Source: Rhodospirillales bacterium (GTDB taxonomy: Bacteria; Pseudomonadota; Alphaproteobacteria; Rhodospirillales; 2-02-FULL-58-16). From it: a stretch of DNA of 7,393 bases. A model generated the notes under the pieces. It did no database searches and had not been told where the DNA came from. It saw only the letters and a program-made list of their open reading frames with translations. Both the position numbers and the translations under genes were made by a program. The stretch spans positions 1-7,393 of the forward strand of contig JAJFIG010000110.1 of assembly GCA_021775195.1 (NCBI GenBank), read 5' to 3'. This document shows, in pieces, positions 1-7,153 of the stretch. The number at the start of each line of letters is the position of its first letter. The first letter of the stretch is position 1.

Positions 1-1249
1 TCCCCAGAATGCCCACTTGCTGGGCAAGCACGTCGAGGGTCACCATGTAGTCGCCATCGTTCTCGAGGGCGTCCACGGTCGAACGGAAGTAGAAGTTGCT
101 GCCGCGGCCCTCGATAACCTCCTCGACGATGCGCCCGGACCGTTCGAGGGTCCAGGTGATGATGTCGAGGCCGGCGGCCTTGGCGGCCTCGGCGTACCTC
201 GATGGCACGATCTTGCCGTCCTTGACGGTCAGAAGCACCCAAGTGGGCGGCGCAATGATCTTGACGCCCATGTCGGCTATCTGCTGCAGGTTCGGAACCA
301 AGCCGTCGTCCGAGGGATCACTGGGATCGATCACCGGATAGCGGTCTTCCAGATAGACGGCCTGCTCGCCGAATTCGGGATTGTTGGCAATCCAGAACAG
401 CACATCGGCGGGGTCGAAGGACTGCGCATAGACATCGTCCGGATCAACGTCCGCCGCCTTGTATTCATCGATCATCTTCTGGGCATAGGCTTCCTGCGTG
501 AACCCGTTGAATGGCATCGGGACGCTGGCTTCCTTGAGCTCCGGCGTGAACTTGACGCCCAGTTTCTGGAACAGTTCGATGCTTTGTGCATGGGTGAGAA
601 GGGTCCCGCCGGTGGCGTAAAGATCGGTGCGCCAGTTCGCCGTACCGCCCTGGAACTCTTCCGCGGTGAGGGCATTGGCGTCGGAAGCATCCATCTTGCC
701 CTCGAGGGACAGGAATTCCGCCTCGGTGATGTCGCTGGTGCAGCACCGGGCCGACGCGGCCTTGGTCCGCGCCCCGGTAACCGGATCAAATTCCGCCGGA
801 CTGAATGGCGTCGTGCATTTGGCGGCAAGACCGGTTGTGAGGATATTGGTCGTGGCGTGAAGGTCACACTGGGAGTGACGGCACACCAGCCCCAGATCCT
901 TGGTAAAGGTCACGTCACATTCAACGATGCCGGCGCCCATGCGGGCCGCCGCCTGATAGCCCTCCTTGGTATGTTCCGGGAAATGCATGGCCGCGCCCCG
1001 GTGGCCGATCGAAAAATCGGTCTTGCGAAACGGGCCCTTGGCGCATTTCTGGAGCTTCTTCTTGAGCTTGCTGTCGGTCATCTTGTCGACAAGATAGAAG
1101 GGCCGCGGGCCGAGTTGCACGCTGTGGCTATTACCTTTTTTGGAAAACTTTTCGTCGTCGTCGGAATCCTTGTCGGACGACGCCATGGAAAGGGCGGGAA
1201 GCGTGGCAAGAAGAACTGCCATCGTGAGTGTCTGTAATCCGGATCTCAT
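1..1249 (-). CDS. exported glycerophosphodiester phosphodiesterase, C-terminus cut by window edge
   Basis: Seen: an uninterrupted frame of 416 codons from ATG at 1249 to the window edge, with no stop reached. A strong AAGGAGG (1254-1260) lies 4 bases upstream and fixes the start; the next Met (residue 10) has none. Residues 1-23 look like a signal peptide: Arg3, a hydrophobic stretch, then a likely cut after SMA (21-23). The GDPD signature follows: HRGA at 83-86 with PEHT at 91-94, E110 and D112 in ECDV, a second histidine H125, E237 and K239 in PELK, and TWT around W366. In this family the two histidines are catalytic and the acidic residues bind a divalent metal. Known role: hydrolysis of deacylated phospholipid diesters such as glycerophosphocholine to glycerol-3-phosphate and an alcohol, here in the periplasm. 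Odd: seven cysteines lie between residues 69 and 170, with none seen elsewhere. The substrate cannot be told from sequence. The neighbouring cyclase gene is divergent. Confidence 0.9.
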   Translation of the reverse strand, partial: MRSGLQTLTMAVLLATLPALSMASSDKDSDDDEKFSKKGNSHSVQLGPRPFYLVDKMTDSKLKKKLQKCAKGPFRKTDFSIGHRGAAMHFPEHTKEGYQAAARMGAGIVECDVTFTKDLGLVCRHSQCDLHATTNILTTGLAAKCTTPFSPAEFDPVTGARTKAASARCCTSDITEAEFLSLEGKMDASDANALTAEEFQGGTANWRTDLYATGGTLLTHAQSIELFQKLGVKFTPELKEASVPMPFNGFTQEAYAQKMIDEYKAADVDPDDVYAQSFDPADVLFWIANNPEFGEQAVYLEDRYPVIDPSDPSDDGLVPNLQQIADMGVKIIAPPTWVLLTVKDGKIVPSRYAEAAKAAGLDIITWTLERSGRIVEEVIEGRGSNFYFRSTVDALENDGDYMVTLDVLAQQVGILG

Positions 1250-1275
1250 GGGACCTCCTTGTGATATGTTATTAT

Positions 1276-1312
1276 TGATTGTGTTATGCCGTATGTTTTT
1301 CAATCTTTGAAA
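1276..1312 (-). promoter_or_regulatory. candidate promoter of the phosphodiesterase gene
   Basis: Read on the minus strand, TTCAAA (1306-1311) and CATAAC (1283-1288) are spaced by 17 bases and each match the sigma-70 consensus at 4 of 6 positions. An overlapping TTGAAA (1298-1303) matches the -35 consensus at 5 of 6 but lacks a good -10 at the right distance. The -35 area lies inside a perfect short inverted repeat, TTTCAA-TCT-TTGAAA (1298-1312), which could also be an operator. Start of transcription would fall roughly 25-30 bases before the ATG. Inference only. Confidence 0.25.
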
Positions 1313-1651
1313 GATGGACGGCCGTTATAGGGTTCATTATCGTTATATCGTGCCAGTTACGTTGTTACAATTTTGTGTCCCGGATGCTATTTAGCCTTGG
1401 ATTGACGATAGGCATTGAAACATATGGTTTTAATTGCAAATCAATAGAAACTGATCACGGAATATTGATCATAAATTTTTAATTTCCCGATAACCGAACA
1501 AATAATTCAGGTTGATCGCCAAAATTTTCCGATGGTGCGGCTCTTTCGATTGCTGAGCCGGGAATACGGCCCTTTTCTGTGCCAACGTGATTTTGCTTGA
1601 CCATAAACCGAAGATTTGAGCTTCCTCGGGGACCACCCTTTCGTTGCATTC

Positions 1652-1656
1652 GAGGG
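1652..1656 (+). promoter_or_regulatory. ribosome binding site of the cyclase gene
   Basis: GAGGG lies 8 bases before ATG 1665, an ideal spacing. It decides between this ATG and an in-frame TTG at 1644, which would place the GAGGG inside the coding sequence and has no good Shine-Dalgarno of its own. Confidence 0.7.
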
Positions 1657-1664
1657 ATTCACCG

Positions 1665-3827
1665 ATGATTCCCAAACTCACCGACCGCCTTATCCGTTTG
1701 GCACCTTTGTCGCTGCCATTGGTCGTTCTGGTGGTTGGGGTGGCGGCACACCTGGCGAAACCGGGATTCATGATCACCCTTCGCAACGCCGCCTTTGACG
1801 TATACCAGCAATGGAGCCCACGCGAATACCAGCCGGCCCCGGTACGCATTCTCGACATCGACGACGAAAGCCTCGAAAGACTGGGACAATGGCCGTGGCC
1901 GCGGAACCAACTGGCGACCGTGGTGACAAAACTGCAGACCATGGGCGCTGCGGCCATTGTCTTTGATATCGTCTTCGCCGAACCGGACCGGACCTCGCCG
2001 AGCCGCATTTATCAGCGATTGTCGGAGCTCTCCGCCGTCCCGGATCTGAAAGGCAAATTGCCCGACCATGACCAGATCTTCGCATCCGCCCTCAGCAACG
2101 GAGCCACGGTAACGGGTTTCGCACTGGTCAACCACCCGACCCCGCGCCTGCCCGTCGTAAAGCCGGGTTTTGCGTTGGCCGGTGACGATCCCAGGCTGTT
2201 TCTACCCGGCCATGCCGGTTCCGTGACAACGTTGCCCGAATTCGAGGCGGTGGCGGTGGGCAACGGAGCTCTCAATTTTCTGCCGGACCGGGATGGTGTG
2301 GTCCGGCAGGTTCCATTGCTCCTGCGGGTGGGTGACACTCTTTACCCGGGATTGACGGCGGAGGCCCTTCGGGTAGCGCTGGGAGCACCCAGCTACCTGG
2401 TCAAGGCGTCGGGCGCCAGCGCCAAGCTCAGTTTCGGCGCCCAAACCGGTATCAATTCCGTCCGTGTGGGTAAAATTCCTGTATCCACGGACGCCCAGGG
2501 GCAGGTCTGGGTTAACTATTCCATGCCTGTTCCCGAGCGATATATACCGGCCTGGAAATTAGTGGTGGGTGGGGTTTCACAGGCTGATATCAAGGGATTC
2601 ATCATCATCATTGGGAGCTCGGCGGCGGGTTTACAGGACACCCGCTTCAATGCCCTTGGCCAGGTCATCCCCGGCGTCGAGATCCATGCCCAGGCGATCG
2701 AGCAGATCCTCCAGGGCACCTATCTGACCCGTCCCGACTGGGCAACCGGCGCCGAGCTCTTGTTCATGGTGACCATGGCAATGGTCCTAATTCCGTTGAT
2801 CTCCGGACTGGGGGCACTGTGGTCGGCTGTCATCGGCGCCGGCGCCGCAGCCGTGGCCTGTGTCGTGTCCTGGTACGTCTTTGTCAACGCCCAAATGCTT
2901 TTCGATCCCCTGTCCCCACTTTTGACGAATCTGGGCGTTTACCTGGTGTCATCCGTCCTCTCTCATTTCCGGACGGAACGCCAGCAGCGCTGGATACGCG
3001 AGGCGTTTTCTTCCTATGTCTCGCCCAACCTGGTTTGGCACCTGATCGAGAACCCCGATCAACTGAGCCTGGGCGGGGAACGGCGTGAATGCACCTTCGT
3101 GTTCACCGACCTTGCCGATTTCACGTCCCTGGTCGAGAAATCGGAACCGGAATTAGTGGTTTCCCTGCTCAACGAATATTTGGACGAAATGGTCCGCATC
3201 GCCTTCCAGCACGACGGAACCCTCGACAAGATCGTTGGTGACGCGGTCACCGTCATTTTTTCTGCGCCCATCGTCCAAGCCGACCACGCAGCCCGGGGGG
3301 TGGCCTGTGCCCTGGCCATGGACACCTTTGCGCAGGCGTTCGCGAGAACCAAGAGGGATGCCGGGATTTCCCTCGGCACAACGCGGATCGGGGTCAATTC
3401 CGGCACCGTCATCATTGGCAACTTCGGTGGCGAAACGGTCTTCGACTACACCGCCCATGGTGATGCCATCAATACCGCCGCACGTATGGAAAGCGTCAAC
3501 AAGTACCTGGGAACGCGGGTTTGTGTCAGCGCCGCAACGGCCTCCGGTTGTCCTGATTTCATCGGTCGGCCCGTGGGCACCCTGGTTTTGAAGGGAAAGA
3601 CCCAGGGCATCGAGGCTTTCGAGCCTTTGACAACGACCCAGGTACAGTCTCCTGCCATCACGGCCTACCGCGAGGCTTTCGACCTCCTGAAACGTAAAGA
3701 TCCGGGCGCCAAGGCGGCCTTTGCGGCGGCGGCACTGACCTATCCGGGGGACCCTCTAGCGGCCCTACACCTAAATCGGCTGCAGAGCGGTGAAACCGGC
3801 ACCACTATCGTCATGGCGGAAAAATGA
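1665..3827 (+). CDS. CHASE2-domain membrane adenylate cyclase (class IIIb)
   Basis: A 720-residue receptor enzyme that makes cAMP from ATP in the cytoplasm in response to an unknown extracytoplasmic signal. Order seen: a membrane segment at about 12-30; a CHASE2 domain at about 35-350, with the typical ILDIDDESLERLGQWPWPR stretch (62-80) and a GVEIHAQAIEQIL-type end; three membrane segments at about 365-384, 387-407 and 417-434; and a class III cyclase domain at about 470-660. Active-site residues are all present: metal-binding D482 (FTD) and D526 (GD), adenine-selecting K522 (KIVGD) with T596 in place of Asp (the class IIIb pattern, YTAHGDAIN), and transition-state N603 and R607. This predicts an active cyclase using ATP. 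The tail after about 665 resembles the short C-terminal extension common in CHASE2 cyclases. Start chosen from the GAGGG at 1652. The FecR-domain gene follows 245 bases downstream on the same strand and may be its partner. The signal and the downstream cAMP receptor are not visible. Confidence 0.95.
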   Translation: MIPKLTDRLIRLAPLSLPLVVLVVGVAAHLAKPGFMITLRNAAFDVYQQWSPREYQPAPVRILDIDDESLERLGQWPWPRNQLATVVTKLQTMGAAAIVFDIVFAEPDRTSPSRIYQRLSELSAVPDLKGKLPDHDQIFASALSNGATVTGFALVNHPTPRLPVVKPGFALAGDDPRLFLPGHAGSVTTLPEFEAVAVGNGALNFLPDRDGVVRQVPLLLRVGDTLYPGLTAEALRVALGAPSYLVKASGASAKLSFGAQTGINSVRVGKIPVSTDAQGQVWVNYSMPVPERYIPAWKLVVGGVSQADIKGFIIIIGSSAAGLQDTRFNALGQVIPGVEIHAQAIEQILQGTYLTRPDWATGAELLFMVTMAMVLIPLISGLGALWSAVIGAGAAAVACVVSWYVFVNAQMLFDPLSPLLTNLGVYLVSSVLSHFRTERQQRWIREAFSSYVSPNLVWHLIENPDQLSLGGERRECTFVFTDLADFTSLVEKSEPELVVSLLNEYLDEMVRIAFQHDGTLDKIVGDAVTVIFSAPIVQADHAARGVACALAMDTFAQAFARTKRDAGISLGTTRIGVNSGTVIIGNFGGETVFDYTAHGDAINTAARMESVNKYLGTRVCVSAATASGCPDFIGRPVGTLVLKGKTQGIEAFEPLTTTQVQSPAITAYREAFDLLKRKDPGAKAAFAAAALTYPGDPLAALHLNRLQSGETGTTIVMAEK

Positions 3828-3960
3828 TCGTGGCGTCTTTTGCGTGTTAAGTCATGGATCATCGATTCTAATTAGTAGTGTAGAAATTTAAGTACCGTCG
3901 GCCACAATTTCTTTCCAAAGCACTGTTTTACATGATTTTTCTGAGATCGCTCATGAAGAC

Positions 3961-3989
3961 TTCCAATTATCGATCGTTATAGATATAAT
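3961..3989 (+). promoter_or_regulatory. candidate promoter of the FecR-domain gene
   Basis: A perfect TATAAT (3984-3989) stands in an AT-rich gap, with a weak TTCCAA (3961-3966) exactly 17 bases upstream. It would give a leader of roughly 75 bases before ATG 4073. This suggests that the FecR gene has its own promoter besides any read-through from the cyclase gene. No clear intrinsic terminator is seen in 3828-3960. The only hairpin candidate there is AGAAATT (3882-3888) with AATTTCT (3906-3912), which is AT-only and has a 17-base loop. Confidence 0.35.
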
Positions 3990-4072
3990 ATATCGCAAGT
4001 CACCAAATTTATTTGTGCAGAAAGCACGGACGTCCAACAAGTTCGTAAAGCTCTGGGAGGCTCTAGGGACAA

Positions 4073-4831
4073 ATGCGACGAATCCGAAATCGTGCTCTGC
4101 CTGCCGCTGTTCCATGGGTGATCGGCGCCATGGTGGCTGGCGCGGCCATCTTATCGTGCGCAGCCGTTGACGCCGCCGAGCCGCAAAAGATCGGTGTGAC
4201 GTCTATTGTTGTCCGGTCGGTAACCGGCGACCTTGAGGAAACCAGACGCCAACTCGTCATTGACGATCGTGTTCACCGGAACGAACTCCTGACCACGGCC
4301 GAAGCGAGTGCCGCGGAGGTTGTATTCCTGGATGGAACGAAGGTCTCCCTCGGCCCCAACGTAAAACTGACCCTCGACGAGTTCGTTTACGATCCCGACA
4401 CCAAGGACGGCAAGTTCGTGATGACGGCGACCGAGGGCGTTTTCCGGTTTTTCTCCGGCAACCTCGACAATTCGTCCTATGTCATCCGCACGCCCACGGC
4501 AACCATCGGCATCCGCGGCACGATCTTCACCTGTGTGACCCGGCCCGACGGGACCACCGCCATATCCCTGGAATCCCTAACAAGCTTTGTCTCCGTCCAG
4601 GGTCTGACGGGGCAGGCCCACAATCTCGTTCAAGGCGGAACCACCATCGTCGCCTTTCCCAACGGTACCGTGACGCCGCCGGGCCCGCCGCCGACGTGGG
4701 CGGCAGCCGCCATAGCGGTCCTCAATTCGCTGCTGGCACAGCAGGGCAAACCTTCGCCGCCGAGCGAGCTATTGAGAGCCGGCATCCCCGAGAACCCCTG
4801 CGCCGACAACCCCAGCCCATCCTGCGGCTGA
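4073..4831 (+). CDS. exported FecR-domain protein
   Basis: 252 residues. N-terminus: MRRIRNR, then a hydrophobic run to about residue 31 and a likely signal peptidase cut near VDA-AE (32-36). C29 follows ILS, a poor lipobox, so a lipoprotein is less likely. A FecR domain covers about residues 50-152, with the usual DGT (87-89) followed by VSLGPNVKLTLDEF, and the closing signature TPTATIGIRGT (140-150). The part after about 195 is proline-rich and low in recognisable structure, with two cysteines near the end. The family takes its name from the iron-citrate sensor FecR, but this protein lacks a FecR-type cytoplasmic anti-sigma segment and no sigma factor or TonB receptor gene is nearby. It is better described as a periplasmic FecR-domain protein. 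Its place next to a CHASE2 cyclase suggests a signal-binding partner; this is inference. Possible Shine-Dalgarno: GGGAGG (4055-4060, 12 bases away) or AGGGA (4065-4069, 3 bases away); neither spacing is ideal. It converges with cbbY, 33 bases apart. Confidence 0.92.
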   Translation: MRRIRNRALPAAVPWVIGAMVAGAAILSCAAVDAAEPQKIGVTSIVVRSVTGDLEETRRQLVIDDRVHRNELLTTAEASAAEVVFLDGTKVSLGPNVKLTLDEFVYDPDTKDGKFVMTATEGVFRFFSGNLDNSSYVIRTPTATIGIRGTIFTCVTRPDGTTAISLESLTSFVSVQGLTGQAHNLVQGGTTIVAFPNGTVTPPGPPPTWAAAAIAVLNSLLAQQGKPSPPSELLRAGIPENPCADNPSPSCG

Positions 4832-4864
4832 TCGCCTCGTAACCGCAACGGGCGACGCCGGCGG

Positions 4865-5650
4865 CTACCCACACACGCGCGCGGGTTTGCCCGGCCGCAA
4901 CGCCAACCATTCGGTGAGCAACGCCACGTCGACCATCGTCCGCCCGTTCAGGGAGCCTTGAAACGCCTCGCTGGGTTGGTCGGGCTCTCCCAGATGGGAC
5001 AGCACGGCGACGGCACCGGCGGCATCGCCGCTTCGGGTAAAGGCGCTCCGTGTCACGACCGCCGGCACGCCCGCGCCGATGGCCGACGCCAGCCCGGCAT
5101 CTGAATCCTCGAAAGCGATGCAGGCTCCCGGTGCGACCCGCAGGCGGTCCAGGGCACAGGTATAGACATCCGGCGCCGGCTTCTTGTTGGCGACTGCATC
5201 GCCGGCGGCAATGACATCGAACAGCCCCGGACCCTCTGGGCCGAGAACACCCTCGAGCAACGCGGTGACGTTGACCGGCGTCGTCGTCGTGGCGATGGCA
5301 AGCATGAGCCCCTGCGCCCGCGCTTCACCAATCAGGCGCTCGATACCGGGCCGAAACCCGACCTCGCCCGTTTCCAGCATATCAACGTAGAGTTCGGTCT
5401 TTCGCGCGTGTAGCGCACCGATGTGCGCCTCCGCATCGTCGGCGGCGAGAAAGGCCGGATCGGCCACGGCCGCATAGTGTCGGATGCGCTCCTTGCCCCC
5501 GGTAACGCCGAGAAGGTCCTTATAGAGATCAAGACCCCAATGCCATTTCAACCCGTCAGCCACAAATGCCCGGTTGAAGGCGCGGCGGTGCACGTTCTCG
5601 GTCTCGGCCATGGTGCCGTCGACGTCGAAAATCAGGGCCTTGAGCGTCAT
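4865..5650 (-). CDS. cbbY: CbbY, xylulose-1,5-bisphosphate phosphatase (HAD family)
   Basis: 261 residues. It dephosphorylates xylulose-1,5-bisphosphate, a misfire product that inhibits RuBisCO, to xylulose-5-phosphate, which returns to the Calvin cycle. HAD motifs seen: DVDGT (nucleophile D9, acid/base D11), a Thr run at 121-124 after A120 for motif II, KKPAPD (156-161) with K157, and E181-D182 for Mg2+ in EDSDAG. A helical cap domain lies between, with HRRAFN (21-26) and GGKER (51-55), both typical of CbbY rather than of general beta-phosphoglucomutase-like HADs. It is somewhat longer at the C-terminus than the Rhodobacter protein as I recall it. Start: ATG 5650 puts the DxD motif at the usual distance from the N-terminus. 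An in-frame GTG at 5695 would add 15 residues but lies at the loop of a strong hairpin. No good Shine-Dalgarno precedes ATG 5650. It sits 82 bases behind cbbM, last in the operon; the context makes the assignment firm. Confidence 0.92.
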   Translation of the reverse strand: MTLKALIFDVDGTMAETENVHRRAFNRAFVADGLKWHWGLDLYKDLLGVTGGKERIRHYAAVADPAFLAADDAEAHIGALHARKTELYVDMLETGEVGFRPGIERLIGEARAQGLMLAIATTTTPVNVTALLEGVLGPEGPGLFDVIAAGDAVANKKPAPDVYTCALDRLRVAPGACIAFEDSDAGLASAIGAGVPAVVTRSAFTRSGDAAGAVAVLSHLGEPDQPSEAFQGSLNGRTMVDVALLTEWLALRPGKPARVCG

Positions 5651-5678
5651 GGTATTTTTCGGGTTGGCTGCGGGAGGC

Positions 5679-5714
5679 GGCCGATGGCGCGGCACCGAAG
5701 CCGCACCATCAGCC
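5679..5714 (-). promoter_or_regulatory. cbbM-cbbY intercistronic RNA hairpin
   Basis: In the minus-strand transcript the arms are 5700-5714 and 5679-5693 (15 pairs each), with the 6-base loop UUCGGU (5694-5699). All 15 positions pair. Two are G-U, and these are possible only in minus-strand RNA; on the plus strand they would be A-C mismatches. The stem is GC-rich. It starts 18 bases after the cbbM stop and ends 28 bases before the cbbY start. No T tract follows, so it is not a canonical intrinsic terminator. It more likely protects the 3' end of a cbbM message, marks a processing site, or lowers cbbY expression relative to cbbM. The role is inferred; the pairing is seen. Confidence 0.75.
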
Positions 5715-5732
5715 TAGCCCCCACTTCCGTTC

Positions 5733-7112
5733 TCACGCCGCGATGTTGAGCTGCTGGCGCCAGTTCGGGAACAGCGTGTCGGCATCGCCCTGGAAGCTCT
5801 CGAATGCGCGCGCGAACTCCTGGTGATCCTTGGCGAACTGGATGGGATCGGCGCCGGACCTCCAGCACTGCTCGGCCTGGCGCAGTGAGATCGCCCCCGC
5901 GGCCGGGCCGTCGAGATGGCCGTAGGCACCGCCGCCCGCCGTCATGATCAAGTTGGAATGCCCCAGGTTGCCAAAGAAGCCGGGCATCCGGAGCGCGTTC
6001 ATACCGCCCGAGATGATCGGCGTCGTCATCTTCATGCCCAGCCATTCCTGGTGATAGAACGGCCCATCGGCACTGTCCTTTTCGATCATGTGGGCGATGT
6101 TGCGGTCGGCTGCCTCGCCTTCCATCTTGCCGAAGCCCATGGTGCCGGTGTGTATGCCCGATGCCCCTTGCAGGCGCGACATCTTCGACAGCACGAAGGC
6201 CGTGTAGCCCCGCTTCGACTGCGGCGACGTCACGGCACCGTGGCCGGCGCGGTGATAGTGCAGGAACTGCTTGGGGAAGTGGCGGCGCGCCGTGGTAACG
6301 GCCTGCGGGCCGGTGACGTAACCGTCGACCAGAAAGGCGACGTGGTCGGCGTTCTCGCCAAAGGTTTCGAGGATGAACTCGCCACGCGCGATCAACTCGC
6401 GATAGTCGTCGGCGGTGATGTTGGCGGAAAACAGCTTCGGCTGGCCGCTGTCGTCTTGGGCCCGGCGCATGGCATCGGCGACGGCTATGATGGTCTCCTT
6501 CAGGGGCGCGAACGGCTGATTGCCCTGGGGTTCGTCGTTTTTGATGAAATCCCCGCCCATCCAGAACTGATACGCCGCGTCGGCGAAGGGTTGCGGGCGA
6601 AGCCCCAGTTTCGGCTTGATGATGGTGCCGACGATGAAACCGCCGTCCTTTTCCGGACGTCCAAGAACCCGCCACAGATCGGCGATGGTCGTCGACGGCC
6701 CGTCGAACAGCCTCAGATAATCGGGCGGGACGTAAAAATCGTGCATCTTGGCGTATTCAACATCGCCCATGCCCTGGTTGTTGCCAATGGTCAACGTCAG
6801 GAACGAGGCGATCATGGCCTTGCCGTCGGTGATGTTGATATCGAACAGGTCCACCGGATAGGCGATCTTCATGACCTCGTTGGCCTCGTCGACGTCATAG
6901 ACGAGGGCATCGACGCCGCGGGTGAAGTCGTCGGTGGTGACCACTTCAACGTTGGTGCCGGTCGACGATTCGGCGGCGAAGTGCGCCGCCGTCTCGAGAA
7001 AGCCGTACCCGGCCTTGGGCTTCATGGTATAGGCGCACAGAACATGCTTGCCTCCGGCGATCAGATCCTTCTCGTTGAGGTCGAGGTCGGCGTAGCGGGT
7101 TGATTGGTCCAT
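5733..7112 (-). CDS. cbbM: form II ribulose-1,5-bisphosphate carboxylase/oxygenase large subunit
   Basis: 459 residues. It fixes CO2 onto ribulose-1,5-bisphosphate to give two 3-phosphoglycerates (or reacts with O2), in the cytoplasm, without small subunits. The protein aligns from Met1 without gaps to Rhodospirillum rubrum CbbM through the active site, so that numbering holds: N111 in [10 protein letters not shown]166 in GTIIKPKLG, carbamylated K191 with metal ligands D193 and E194 ([10 protein letters not shown]), H287 in HYHRAGHG, H321 in GIHTGT, loop-6 K329 in GKMEGE, and S368 in ISGGMN. All are intact, so it should be active. It is slightly shorter at the C-terminus than the 466-residue R. 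rubrum protein. Form I or form IV (RuBisCO-like) is excluded by these residues and by the form II sequence throughout. Start: AAGGAG (7121-7126) is 8 bases before ATG 7112. It lies 41 bases after cbbP and ahead of cbbY, in one operon whose promoter and any cbbR are outside the window. Confidence 0.99.
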   Translation of the reverse strand: MDQSTRYADLDLNEKDLIAGGKHVLCAYTMKPKAGYGFLETAAHFAAESSTGTNVEVVTTDDFTRGVDALVYDVDEANEVMKIAYPVDLFDINITDGKAMIASFLTLTIGNNQGMGDVEYAKMHDFYVPPDYLRLFDGPSTTIADLWRVLGRPEKDGGFIVGTIIKPKLGLRPQPFADAAYQFWMGGDFIKNDEPQGNQPFAPLKETIIAVADAMRRAQDDSGQPKLFSANITADDYRELIARGEFILETFGENADHVAFLVDGYVTGPQAVTTARRHFPKQFLHYHRAGHGAVTSPQSKRGYTAFVLSKMSRLQGASGIHTGTMGFGKMEGEAADRNIAHMIEKDSADGPFYHQEWLGMKMTTPIISGGMNALRMPGFFGNLGHSNLIMTAGGGAYGHLDGPAAGAISLRQAEQCWRSGADPIQFAKDHQEFARAFESFQGDADTLFPNWRQQLNIAA

Positions 7113-7120
7113 GATGGTGT

Positions 7121-7126
7121 CTCCTT
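7121..7126 (-). promoter_or_regulatory. ribosome binding site of cbbM
   Basis: AAGGAG, 8 bases before the cbbM ATG. It is far better than anything in front of cbbY, in keeping with the very high amounts of RuBisCO that cells make. Confidence 0.75.
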
Positions 7127-7153
7127 CATAAAGGGGATTGAAATGGGTCGGAT

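Larger units (their letters stand above)
1250..1664. other. AT-rich divergent intergenic region
   Basis: This is 415 bases between two divergent genes, with no credible coding sequence on either strand and much more A+T than its flanks. It should carry the promoters of the phosphodiesterase gene (minus) and the cyclase gene (plus). Visible structure: the inverted repeat at 1298-1312; two copies of the palindrome TGATCA at 1452-1457 and 1466-1471, 14 bases apart start to start; AAATT-TTT-AATTT at 1473-1485; and AAAATTTT at 1521-1528. A weak plus-strand promoter could be TTGATC (1465-1470) with GATAAC (1489-1494), spacing 18. None of these is a clear match to a named regulator site. Confidence 0.6.

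Noticed and set aside
17..1237. 406-codon open frame on the plus strand
   Set aside because: It lies opposite the phosphodiesterase, whose minus-strand frame has a signal peptide, a perfect Shine-Dalgarno and full catalytic motifs. The plus-strand product resembles no family I know.
1279..1482. 67-codon plus-strand frame in the AT-rich gap
   Set aside because: TTG start, no ribosome binding site, no recognisable protein; the region fits a regulatory gap better.
1551..1577. Terminator-like GCCG/CGGC with TTTT in the gap
   Set aside because: The stem is only 4 pairs and no transcript on the plus strand is expected to end there.
1644..1664. Upstream TTG start for the cyclase
   Set aside because: ATG 1665 has GAGGG at ideal spacing; the TTG has no good Shine-Dalgarno.
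3950..3965. CRP-like site around TGAGATCGCTCA before the FecR gene
   Set aside because: It lacks the TGTGA-N6-TCACA pattern; too weak to claim cAMP feedback.
4148..4162. Lipoprotein signal (ILSC) in the FecR-domain protein
   Set aside because: Leu at -2 and Ile at -3 fit the lipobox poorly, and a normal signal peptidase site follows a few residues later. Not excluded, only less likely.
5647..6675. 342-codon minus-strand frame overlapping cbbM
   Set aside because: It is an out-of-frame reading of cbbM, arginine- and histidine-rich, with no domain.
5916..7103. 395-codon open frame on the plus strand
   Set aside because: It is antisense to cbbM. The open frame is explained by GC-rich codon use of the RuBisCO gene.
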